Below are positions 8,158 to 14,742 of a DNA stretch of 18,544 nucleotides, in pieces. The stretch lies in assembly GCA_027070475.1 (NCBI GenBank), contig JALXDT010000188.1, forward strand, positions 1 to 18,544. The letters run 5' to 3'. Position 1 is the stretch's first letter. Each line of letters starts with the position of its first letter. The notes beneath the pieces are model-generated. The model worked only from the letters and a program-made list of their open reading frames with translations. It searched no databases and was not told where the DNA came from. The stretch is from Candidatus Aminicenantota bacterium (GTDB taxonomy: Bacteria > Acidobacteriota > Aminicenantia > JAMOAD01). A program made the translations under genes and the position numbers.

Positions 8158-8844
8158 TTATATCCTCCTTAAATAAATTGTTATCTCTACCCTTCGGTTT
8201 TTTGCTCTATTGATAGGATCTGTATCAGGATATAGTGGTTTGCTATCCCCATAGCCTGCTATCCCCAGGTTATTGGGAGATAAGCCTTTTGAGATTAAAT
8301 AATTTAAAACTGACAAAGCCCTTTTTATGGATAGCTCTTCATTGCTGATTTTTGATGAAACAGTCGAATCAGTATGGCCCTCAATTATTATTTTATATTT
8401 ATATTTTCTTAATTTTAAAGCCACTTTTGAAAGAATTATCTTTGCTCTATTTGTAAGAGACCAGCTATTCAAAGGAAATAAAAGATCACTCCCGACAATT
8501 AAAGTTAACTTCTCAAACCCTGAATAAAGTTTTATATTTCCTTCCCCTTTATAATTATCGTAGAGTTCAGATAAATCATCAATAAGACTTATTTCTTGCG
8601 AATTTAAAGATAATAATGGAACACCCGGTATTGGTGTAAAAATAGCGCCTTCGGAAGGATAACTCTTTTCTATCCCTTTTTGAATATTTATGTTTAATAG
8701 TTGTTGAAAAAATCTCATACCTTTAGGTGTAATGTATGATATTCCAAACAATAATACAAAAAAAGTCAACATAAGAGTTGAAATATCAGAAAAGGTTAAC
8801 ATCCATTTTGATTTTATCCCACCTTTTTCAACTCTTCTTCTCAT
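8158..8844 (-). CDS. motB: MotB, ion-conducting stator subunit
   Basis: Stator subunit that pairs with MotA, carries the ion and anchors the motor to peptidoglycan. Trp14 opens the single membrane helix (about 14-36, WMLTFSDISTLMLTFFVLLF), with the essential ion-binding aspartate at Asp20. The C-terminal OmpA-like domain (about 115-226) has GHTD with Asp159, LSIKRA with Arg175, GYG and NRAKNRRVEI. Asp159 and Arg175 fit the peptidoglycan-binding consensus. ATG 8844 is preferred to TTG 8847: GGAGG stands 4 bases from the ATG, and the ATG overlaps the upstream stop (TGATG). The 228-residue protein appears fully functional, unlike its neighbour upstream. Confidence 0.95.
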   Translation of the reverse strand: MRRRVEKGGIKSKWMLTFSDISTLMLTFFVLLFGISYITPKGMRFFQQLLNINIQKGIEKSYPSEGAIFTPIPGVPLLSLNSQEISLIDDLSELYDNYKGEGNIKLYSGFEKLTLIVGSDLLFPLNSWSLTNRAKIILSKVALKLRKYKYKIIIEGHTDSTVSSKISNEELSIKRALSVLNYLISKGLSPNNLGIAGYGDSKPLYPDTDPINRAKNRRVEITIYLRRI

Positions 8845-9506
8845 CAATCCTCCTTTTCAAACCTGATTTTAAGGTAGGAATCTTCAGACTCATTTTGAAA
8901 AAAACCCGCAACTACCATTTTCCTCTTATCAACACCCATTGCCCTGAAAAAATCATAAACAGACAAGGCCCTTTTAGCAGCAATTTCCCACCTATTGCCT
9001 TTTACCTGCTCTCCTGTTAAAACATACCCTTCGATAAAAGCATAATAAGGTAAAAATTTAATCAAGTAACCAATTTTTGTTAGGTACAAATAGGATTTAG
9101 GATCAATTTTTGTTTGATTAATAAAAAGAACCTTTGTCGGAACTATTAAGGTATAACCATCATTCCCACTCCTTATTCCCAAATCTATTAATTCTGAGGT
9201 TTTTAAATATTCCTCCATCTTTTCTCTGGAAAGCCCCTTTTCTCTTAAATTATTTATTATTAATGCCAACTTATCTCCATCTCCAAAGTTTGTTATTGAA
9301 ATTTTCCCCCTTGATTTACCCTTTGAAAAGATAAGACTTTTACTATAACTTCTTTGAAATTTTTTCATTTTTTTAAAGGTTCTTATTGAATATGCGGAGA
9401 GAGAGATGAAAAAAGTTAAAACAATCAAGATCATAGATATATACAGAGTTAACCACCTGCTATTACCATTACCCTTCTCTCTTAATCTCACCTTATACTT
9501 AATCAT
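8844..9506 (-). CDS. MotB-like paralogue lacking the ion-binding aspartate
   Basis: 220-residue protein with MotB architecture. A basic N-terminus (1-17) is followed by one membrane helix (Trp18 to about 41), a linker, and an OmpA-like C-terminus (about 118-218). Aligned without gaps from Trp to the TFF motif, its Ser24 falls where the adjacent MotB has Asp20. No acidic residue occurs in the helix, so it should not conduct ions. In the OmpA region, GHTD is replaced by GYVL (Leu163 for the binding Asp), while NRWEIAAKRA keeps the Arg (179). The C-terminal NRxxNRRVE block is gone. ATGA overlap with the motA stop and TGATG overlap with motB place it inside the stator cistrons. Likely an accessory or regulatory partner of MotA/MotB. 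A decaying duplicate is less likely, since the frame is intact. Confidence 0.8.
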   Translation of the reverse strand: MIKYKVRLREKGNGNSRWLTLYISMILIVLTFFISLSAYSIRTFKKMKKFQRSYSKSLIFSKGKSRGKISITNFGDGDKLALIINNLREKGLSREKMEEYLKTSELIDLGIRSGNDGYTLIVPTKVLFINQTKIDPKSYLYLTKIGYLIKFLPYYAFIEGYVLTGEQVKGNRWEIAAKRALSVYDFFRAMGVDKRKMVVAGFFQNESEDSYLKIRFEKED

Positions 9507-10279
9507 ATATTTCCCTCCCTCAAATATCTTTCTCTAATCTCTGTTGGAAGAAATGAAACAAGCTTTTGTTCAACTATTCGCGGTATGTCTCCCTGTTGGA
9601 TAGAAATAAGCCCATTCAATATCATTACTTTTTTTAAAATTTCAAAATTTGACCTTTCCTTCAGCTTTCCTGCAATTGGCAAAAAAATAACATTGGCGAA
9701 GAGAGCTCCGTAAAAAGTAGTAACAAGAGCTATTGCCATAGCAGGCCCTATTTTAGACGGACTATCAAGAGATCTCAACATCAAAATCAATCCAATCAAA
9801 GTCCCCAAAAGACCAAAAGCTGGTGCATAATTCCCCATAGCCTCAAAAAGTTCATAACCTGATCTATGCCTTTCAGAAAGATAATCTATCTCATTTTCAA
9901 GTATCTCCTTAATAGTCATTGGATCAATTCCATCAACAATCATCCTTAAACCCTCAGCCATAAAAACATCATCTTCATCCTCAATAAACCTTTCAAGAGC
10001 AAGCAAGCCATCCCTTCTTGCAATTCTTGAAAAATTAACCATTTTGGGAATAATTTCAACAAGATCATCTGACTTATAGAAAAAAGCATTTTTCACAACC
10101 TTAAATACACGCAATACATTCTTTAGTGGATAATTCACAAGAACAGCTCCGAAGGTACCACCTAAAACAATCAAAAGGGCATTCCAATTAATAAAGACAG
10201 AAAGATTGCCCTGAGATGCTATGGCTATAAAAACCAGTCCAAAAGAAGTTGCAATTCCTAACAAAGTTGTTAAATCCAC
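9503..10279 (-). CDS. motA: MotA, stator ring subunit
   Basis: Inner-membrane stator subunit that forms the ring around MotB and drives the rotor. The frame is open to an ATG at 10330, but the best start is GTG 10279. It has GGAGGT at 10285-10290 (5-base spacing) and begins (M)DLTTLLGIATSFGLVFIAI, exactly like family members. This gives 258 aa. Four membrane segments lie near 3-21, 30-48, 150-170 and 180-205. The cytoplasmic loop with ARRDGLLALERFIED carries the charged residues that act on FliG. Conserved prolines occur in YAPAFGLLGTLIGL (Pro153) and FLPIAGKL (Pro201). It is the first gene of the motility operon, with a promoter just upstream. Confidence 0.95.
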   Translation of the reverse strand: MDLTTLLGIATSFGLVFIAIASQGNLSVFINWNALLIVLGGTFGAVLVNYPLKNVLRVFKVVKNAFFYKSDDLVEIIPKMVNFSRIARRDGLLALERFIEDEDDVFMAEGLRMIVDGIDPMTIKEILENEIDYLSERHRSGYELFEAMGNYAPAFGLLGTLIGLILMLRSLDSPSKIGPAMAIALVTTFYGALFANVIFLPIAGKLKERSNFEILKKVMILNGLISIQQGDIPRIVEQKLVSFLPTEIRERYLREGNI

Positions 10280-10284
10280 ATTAA

Positions 10285-10290
10285 ACCTCC
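10285..10290 (-). promoter_or_regulatory. Ribosome-binding site deciding the motA start
   Basis: GGAGGT on the minus strand, 5 bases before GTG 10279. No comparable site precedes the upstream ATG 10330, and that longer version adds residues foreign to MotA. An out-of-frame ATG at 10281 runs into TAA after three codons. Confidence 0.8.
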
Positions 10291-10331
10291 GATAAACTAA
10301 TTCAAAAACTATGCCACAATAATTTATCAAA

Positions 10332-10361
10332 ATATTAAGCCTTTATAAAAAAAGGAGTCAA
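10332..10361 (-). promoter_or_regulatory. Sigma70-type promoter of the motility operon
   Basis: Minus-strand TTGACT (10361-10356), an 18-base spacer, then TAATAT (10337-10332). It predicts a start near 10325 and a leader of about 45 bases before the motA GTG. I see no sigma54 (GG-N10-GC) or sigma28 (TAAA-N15-GCCGATAA) box in this spacer. Pattern-based only, in AT-rich DNA. Confidence 0.6.
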
Positions 10362-10370
10362 AAAATTGAC
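10357..10370. repeat. Small inverted repeat GTCAA-AAAA-TTGAC between divergent genes
   Basis: Perfect 5-base arms around a 4-base A-run. The left arm is part of the -35 box of the motA promoter. The right arm is a further TTGACA (10366-10371) on the plus strand that has no matching -10. It could be an operator or simply two back-to-back -35-like sequences. Confidence 0.4.
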
Positions 10371-10394
10371 ATTTAAAAAGGACTTTTTTTTCTA

Positions 10395-10423
10395 TTGACA
10401 CTTCTTTTTTTTATGTCTATACT
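10395..10423 (+). promoter_or_regulatory. Near-consensus sigma70 promoter for the STAS-like gene
   Basis: TTGACA (10395-10400), a spacer of exactly 17 bases, then TATACT (10418-10423). The predicted start is near 10430. A strong ribosome site AGGAGGTGA at 10435-10443 follows, 5 bases before ATG 10449. This is the strongest-looking promoter in the window and suggests high expression of the small gene. Confidence 0.8.
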
Positions 10424-10448
10424 TATTATATTGTAGGAGGTGAAATAA

Positions 10449-10844
10449 ATGTATAAAATTGAAAAAAAGCCATGGGGCTACAAATTAACCTTTGATGGAG
10501 TCATAAGTGCTGAAGAGATGAAAAAATGGGTTGAAGATTCAAAGAAAGCTTTATTGACAGCTCCTTCTAAATTTGGAGTTATGGTTGATATGAGAAATTT
10601 AAAACCTCTCTCTCCCGAAGCAAAAAGTGTAATGGAAGAGGGACAGAAACTTTATAAAACAAAAGGAATGGAAAGATCAGCTGTTATTTTAAATTCAGCT
10701 GTTTTAACTCTTCAATTTAAAAAAATTGCTCAGGAAAGTGGAATCTATCAGTGGGAAAGATATATAGACGCAGGAAAAGATCCCAATGCTGAAAAAACAG
10801 CTGAGGCATGGATTACAAACGGAGTCGATCCGGATAAGAAATAA
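10449..10844 (+). CDS. SpoIIAA-like/STAS-fold protein of unknown role
   Basis: 131-residue soluble protein resembling the SpoIIAA-like (STAS/SEC14-type) family. An N-terminal beta segment (YKIEKKPWGYKLTFDGVIS) is followed by a helix, the strand-turn FGVMVDMRNLKPLSPEA at about 42-58, then GMERSAVILNSAV and QFKKIAQESGIY. It ends with the AEAWITNGVDPD tail common in this family. No membrane segment or signal peptide is visible. The STAS phospho-acceptor Ser cannot be placed with confidence. It is the only plus-strand gene here, transcribed alone from a near-consensus promoter and divergent from the stator operon. A regulatory or binding role is plausible, but its partner and ligand are unknown. 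Confidence 0.8.
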   Translation: MYKIEKKPWGYKLTFDGVISAEEMKKWVEDSKKALLTAPSKFGVMVDMRNLKPLSPEAKSVMEEGQKLYKTKGMERSAVILNSAVLTLQFKKIAQESGIYQWERYIDAGKDPNAEKTAEAWITNGVDPDKK

Positions 10845-10953
10845 TATCCCCAATATTTTATTATAGTTTTTTAAAAAGTTAGAAAGAAGTTTTAGTTATT
10901 TATTTTACTTTTTTAGAATAAGTTAAAAAATTTTTTGTAATCAAGTAATAAAA
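10845..10953. other. AT-rich spacer between convergent genes
   Basis: This 109-base gap separates two gene 3' ends (STAS-like and purF). It holds T- and A-runs and weak AT-only inverted repeats, such as AAAAAATTTTTT near 10925-10937. It may serve as a two-way terminator, but I see no GC-containing hairpin followed by a T-run and no coding frame. Confidence 0.4.
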
Positions 10954-12432
10954 TTATTGATTTTCTTTTTTATTTATAGTTTCTCTTTCTTTTTCTATCT
11001 CTTCTATTAGCTGTTGGTCAATTTCTTTTGTCGGATAGTGACCTGTAAAGCAGGCATTACAGAATTGTTTTAATTCCTGGTTTCCTCCTGAAACAGCTTT
11101 TTCCATATCTTCAATAGTTTGATAAATCACTTCATCAGCGGAAATCATCTTAGCTATAGTTCTTTCATCTCTCCCCCTTGCTATAAATTCATTCCTTGTT
11201 TGCATATCTATCCCGTAGAAACAAGGGGAAGTTAAGGGAGCTGAATATGAGGCAAAATAAACCTTCTCAGCTCCTGCATCCCTTACCATTTTCACAATAT
11301 TTCTTGAAGTATTACCTCTAACAATACTATCATCCACCAATAAAACTTTTTTTCCTTTTATTTCTGACTCAATCGGATTAAGTTTTTGAAGAACAGAAAT
11401 TCTTCTTGTTCCCTCTCCGGGCATTATAAAGGTTCTGCCAATATATCTGTTTTTTACCAAACCTTCTCTATATTTAATATTTAAAACCCTTGCAAGTTCA
11501 ATTGCAGCATCCCTTGCAGAATCAGGTACAGGTATTATTACGTCAATTTCCAGATTTCTTTTTTTAACCTGCTCTGCAAGATATCTTCCCATAAAAACTC
11601 TTGATTTATAAACATTTACCTTATCTATAACAGAATCAGGTCTTGCAAAGTAAACCCACTCAAAAATACAGGGAGTGTGAGGACATTTTTCATACTTTTT
11701 CACCTTTCCAGCATGAACTTTTCTGCTCCCCTCTTCTATAAAAATCACCTCACCATTTTTTACATCCCGGAATTCTTTATAACCAAGGCTTGAAAGAGTA
11801 ACACTTTCGGATGCAAAAGCATACTGAGGTAAAAATTCATCCTTTTTCCAGCCAAAAACCAAGGGTCTTATTCCAAGAGGATCCTTAAAAGCAACCATTC
11901 CAAAACCTTTTATATACGCCAAAACCGAAAAAGCACCTTTTACAGTATCATAAACCTTTTCCACTGCTTTTAAAATATCCTTGAAACTAATCTCATTTTT
12001 CATCCTTTCTGAAAGAGCTTGAGCAAAGACATTAAGAATAGCTTCAACATCATTATGAGAATAGAGCATTCTTTTATATTCTTTTTCTATTACTCTCCTA
12101 ACACTATTATAATTGGGGACATTTCCATTATGTACTATAGCAATTCCATAGGGATAATTAACAATAAAAGGCTGTGCATCCTCAGATTTCCCGCTTCCTA
12201 TTGTAGGATACCTCACCTGTGCTATTCCTATATTCCCTTTTAAGAGCTGAATATCTTCAAAGGACTTAAAAACATCTTTGACAAGACCTTTTCCTTTTTT
12301 AAAATGAAAGCTATCCCCATCATAGGTTAGTATTCCAGCCGCATCCTGCCCTCTATGTTGAAGAGTTAATAATCCTCTGTATAATCTTTCGACAACGCGG
12401 TTATTTTCTATCAGTCCAACAATACCACACAT
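10954..12432 (-). CDS. purF: Amidophosphoribosyltransferase (PurF), Fe-S type
   Basis: First committed enzyme of purine synthesis: PRPP plus glutamine gives phosphoribosylamine. The N-terminal Ntn glutaminase domain (1 to about 235) begins MCGIVG. Cys2 is therefore exposed simply by removing Met, with no propeptide as found in Bacillus. HRGQD, HNGN and DPLGIRP are present. The phosphoribosyltransferase domain has PVPDSARDAA and the PRPP loop VLLVDDSIVRGN at 363-374. Cys255, Cys404, Cys458 and Cys461 match the four ligands of the Bacillus-type 4Fe-4S cluster (FCNACFTGHYP at the end). Length 492 aa is normal. The ATG overlaps the leuD stop by one base. It is the last gene of the metK-led cluster. 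Confidence 0.96.
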   Translation of the reverse strand: MCGIVGLIENNRVVERLYRGLLTLQHRGQDAAGILTYDGDSFHFKKGKGLVKDVFKSFEDIQLLKGNIGIAQVRYPTIGSGKSEDAQPFIVNYPYGIAIVHNGNVPNYNSVRRVIEKEYKRMLYSHNDVEAILNVFAQALSERMKNEISFKDILKAVEKVYDTVKGAFSVLAYIKGFGMVAFKDPLGIRPLVFGWKKDEFLPQYAFASESVTLSSLGYKEFRDVKNGEVIFIEEGSRKVHAGKVKKYEKCPHTPCIFEWVYFARPDSVIDKVNVYKSRVFMGRYLAEQVKKRNLEIDVIIPVPDSARDAAIELARVLNIKYREGLVKNRYIGRTFIMPGEGTRRISVLQKLNPIESEIKGKKVLLVDDSIVRGNTSRNIVKMVRDAGAEKVYFASYSAPLTSPCFYGIDMQTRNEFIARGRDERTIAKMISADEVIYQTIEDMEKAVSGGNQELKQFCNACFTGHYPTKEIDQQLIEEIEKERETINKKENQ

Positions 12433-12932
12433 TACTTTTTACCTAATTTTTGTCTTGTATAATTAACAAGCCCTCCGGCTTCAAGTATTTCTAACATTTT
12501 GTCAGGAAAAGGAGGAAATTTAAAATTACCTTTTGCTGTTATAATAACCCCATTTTTAAAATCTATTTCAATAGTTTCTCCGTTTTCTATTGCATCAACC
12601 GCATCAGAGGACTCAATAGCAGGGATTCCCTGATTTATGGCATTCCTGAAATATATTCTTGAAAATGATTTTGCTATAATTGCTGAAATTCCGGTATATT
12701 TTAAAGAGGTAACAGCCTGTTCTCTTGAACTTCCCATTCCAAAATTTTTTCCTGCGACAATAATATCCCCTTTTTTGACATTCTTTGCAAAGTCAGGATC
12801 AAGGTCTTCAAGTGCATGACTTGCCATCTCCTCATTTGTAAGGTTTTTGTATGTATATTTTCCGGGATAAATAACATCAGTATTTACCCCATCCCCATAT
12901 TTCCAAACTCTCCCTTTTATTGTACCGGGCAT
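12432..12932 (-). CDS. leuD: Isopropylmalate-isomerase-type dehydratase, small subunit
   Basis: Swivel-domain subunit of a LeuCD-type aconitase-family dehydratase, 166 aa, the short archaeal/thermophile type. Signatures: GDGVNTDVIYPGKY at 13-26, GMGSSREQA at 65-73, AKSFSRIYFRNAINQGIPAI near 87-106, and the C-terminal EAGGLVNYTRQKLGKK. The segment after the first signature (YTYKNL, about 26-31) corresponds to the loop that separates isopropylmalate from homoaconitate and other substrates. It does not match the common YLRT/YLRM/YLNT forms I know, so substrate choice is uncertain. A strong AGGAGGT site lies in the 10-base gap after leuC. Confidence 0.87.
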   Translation of the reverse strand: MPGTIKGRVWKYGDGVNTDVIYPGKYTYKNLTNEEMASHALEDLDPDFAKNVKKGDIIVAGKNFGMGSSREQAVTSLKYTGISAIIAKSFSRIYFRNAINQGIPAIESSDAVDAIENGETIEIDFKNGVIITAKGNFKFPPFPDKMLEILEAGGLVNYTRQKLGKK

Positions 12933-12942
12933 CTTTTACCTC

Positions 12943-14199
12943 CTATAAAAGATATTTCCCTGGATCAGTTATCTCTCCTTCTATTACGGAAGCAGCCACT
13001 GTTGCAGGAGAAGCAAGGTAAATAAAGGCTTCTCTGCTCCCCATTCTTCCTTTGAAATTTCTGTTAGCAGTTGATATGGCAACTTCTCCCGGAGCAAGCA
13101 CTCCTTCGTGTGCCCCCAAACAAGGACCGCATCCCGGATTCATAATTATACATCCGGATTCTGCAAGAGTCTCAAAAATACCTTTTTTAAGCGCCTTGAT
13201 AAATTCTTGCATAGAAGCTGCAAAAACAAGGCATCTAACTCCTGACTTTACTTTCCTACCCTTTAATATTTTTGCTGCTATCTCAAGATCTTCCAATCTT
13301 CCATTAGTACATGTTCCTATTAATCCCTGATGTATTTTTGTTCCTAAGACTTCATTAATCGGGCTAACATTATCAACTGTGTGAGGTTTTGCAATCTGAG
13401 GAGTCAGATCAGAAACATCAAATTCAACAATCTTTTCATATTCAGCATCAGGATCAGAGGTCAAAACTTCATAATCGGATTTAGCTATATCTTTCACATA
13501 CTCCAAAGTTTTTTCATCAGGCAAAAAGTATCCTGCTTTTGCTCCCATTTCAGCAGCCATATTTGAAAGAACCATTCGTGAAGCAATTGTAAAATTCTCA
13601 GCTACTTCACCAGTAAATTCAACAGCTTTGTATGTTGCTCCATCAGCACCTATTTTTCCTATAATATGTAAAGCAACATCTTTAGCAAAAACACCCTCAG
13701 GAAGTTTACCTTTTATTATAAATTTATGCACCTCAGGTACTTTCATCCACAATTCTCCGGTTGCCCAGATAGAAGCCACTTCAGTTCTTCCAATGCCTGC
13801 CGAAAAGGCTCCAAAAGCACCATATGTTGTTGTGTGGGAATCAGAACCCAAAATAATTTTTGAAGGAAGAGCATATCCTTTCTCTGATAAAACCTGATGG
13901 CAAATTCCATTGTTTATATCATAAAAATTGGTAATGCCCTGTTTTTTTACAAATTCTCTTATCAATTTATGATTGGAAGCCTCAACCTCTGTTGGCGCAG
14001 GAACAGTATGGTCAAGAATAATAACAATTCTTTCAGGATATTTTACTTTTTCCACTCCAAATTTATCAAATATCTTTGAAATAGGGGCTGCATTATCATG
14101 GGACATAACATAATCAGGTTCTAAAACAACAATTTCACCATGAACAACCTTTTTTCCTACTTTTTTTGAAAATACCTTCTGGACAAAGGTTTCTCCCAT
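12943..14199 (-). CDS. leuC: Isopropylmalate-isomerase-type dehydratase, large subunit
   Basis: Fe-S subunit of a LeuCD-type dehydratase. It most likely interconverts 2- and 3-isopropylmalate in leucine synthesis; citramalate/citraconate, homoaconitate or dimethylmalate are possible alternatives. At 418 aa it is the short archaeal-type LeuC rather than the 465-residue enterobacterial type. Cluster ligands are Cys297 (GTCTNGR), Cys357 and Cys360 (PGCGPC). Other signatures are MSHDN, DHTVPAP, GICHQV, GSDSHTTTYGAFGAFSAGIG and NRNFKGRMGS. No leuA or leuB is in view. It starts 3 bases after the HD gene and is followed at 10 bases by leuD, so the two subunits are clearly paired. Confidence 0.92.
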   Translation of the reverse strand: MGETFVQKVFSKKVGKKVVHGEIVVLEPDYVMSHDNAAPISKIFDKFGVEKVKYPERIVIILDHTVPAPTEVEASNHKLIREFVKKQGITNFYDINNGICHQVLSEKGYALPSKIILGSDSHTTTYGAFGAFSAGIGRTEVASIWATGELWMKVPEVHKFIIKGKLPEGVFAKDVALHIIGKIGADGATYKAVEFTGEVAENFTIASRMVLSNMAAEMGAKAGYFLPDEKTLEYVKDIAKSDYEVLTSDPDAEYEKIVEFDVSDLTPQIAKPHTVDNVSPINEVLGTKIHQGLIGTCTNGRLEDLEIAAKILKGRKVKSGVRCLVFAASMQEFIKALKKGIFETLAESGCIIMNPGCGPCLGAHEGVLAPGEVAISTANRNFKGRMGSREAFIYLASPATVAASVIEGEITDPGKYLL

Positions 14200-14202
14200 T
14201 TT

Positions 14203-14742
14203 TTACCCCCAGAGTTTAAATGGTTCGTAATTTAAGAAATCAGCATGATGAATAATTATAGCTTCAACACTTCTTTTTGCAGCATCTCCCTCTTTTGAAT
14301 GGGAAGCTATCGTGTGAACAATTTCAAAAGGCATACCTTCACCATAAGCAATAGCAGCTCCAGAAATAGGATGCCTCACAATAGCACCCAACTCAGATTT
14401 AACAAACTTACTATCAACTTTCTTATACTCATAAAGTTTACCAACATCATGCAAAATAGCTCCAGCCGTTAAAATATCAAAATCAATTTTCAGTTTTTCT
14501 CCATGATAGGATTTAAGAGCTTCTCCGATTTTAATAGCTGTCTGGGTAACACTTCTTGTGTGATCAATGATGTTTATATCCGTATTTTCAATTAGAAGCG
14601 TAAAAGGCATCTTCATAAGGTCATCTTCTGTCCAGTTGTTCTCACTTATAGCCTTTCCCCAAATCTTTACGGTTTTTTCCTTCAGATCACTATTTTTGAT
14701 TAAATCAATTTCAGGAATTAATTTTAGTACTAAGTTCATCAT
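14203..14742 (-). CDS. HD-domain metal-dependent phosphohydrolase, substrate unknown
   Basis: About 179-residue HD-superfamily protein. The metal-binding pattern is clear: His61 (DHTRSV), His98-Asp99 (ILHDVGKLYEY), His124 (VRHPISGA), His143/His148, and Asp168 in HHADFL. A helical N-terminal part of about 55 residues precedes it. No membrane segment, no second catalytic domain and no nucleic-acid-binding domain is seen. The likely start is ATG 14742 (or 14739), 4-7 bases after GGAGG, overlapping the ahcY stop. A longer frame from TTG 14757 has no ribosome site. The position between ahcY and leuC suggests a small-molecule phosphate substrate linked to the methyl cycle or purines. That is inference only. 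Confidence 0.85.
   Translation of the reverse strand: MMNLVLKLIPEIDLIKNSDLKEKTVKIWGKAISENNWTEDDLMKMPFTLLIENTDINIIDHTRSVTQTAIKIGEALKSYHGEKLKIDFDILTAGAILHDVGKLYEYKKVDSKFVKSELGAIVRHPISGAAIAYGEGMPFEIVHTIASHSKEGDAAKRSVEAIIIHHADFLNYEPFKLWG

Noticed and set aside
8844..9506. The MotB-like gene as a pseudogene
   Set aside because: The 220-codon frame is uninterrupted, has a ribosome site and overlapping start and stop, and keeps an organised helix and OmpA-like layout. Decay would be expected to break the tight coupling.
10280..10330. A 17-residue N-terminal extension of MotA from ATG 10330
   Set aside because: There is no Shine-Dalgarno before it, it would begin in the -10 region of the likely promoter, and family members begin at the residue encoded by GTG 10279.
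10845..10953. A rho-independent terminator between the STAS-like gene and purF
   Set aside because: Only AT-only inverted repeats and scattered T-runs are seen, with no stable GC-containing stem. Termination here is possible but not supported by a clear structure.
12943..14199. Plus-strand open frames inside leuC and other conserved genes
   Set aside because: They run antisense to strongly conserved enzymes, lack ribosome sites and give low-complexity proteins typical of shadow frames.
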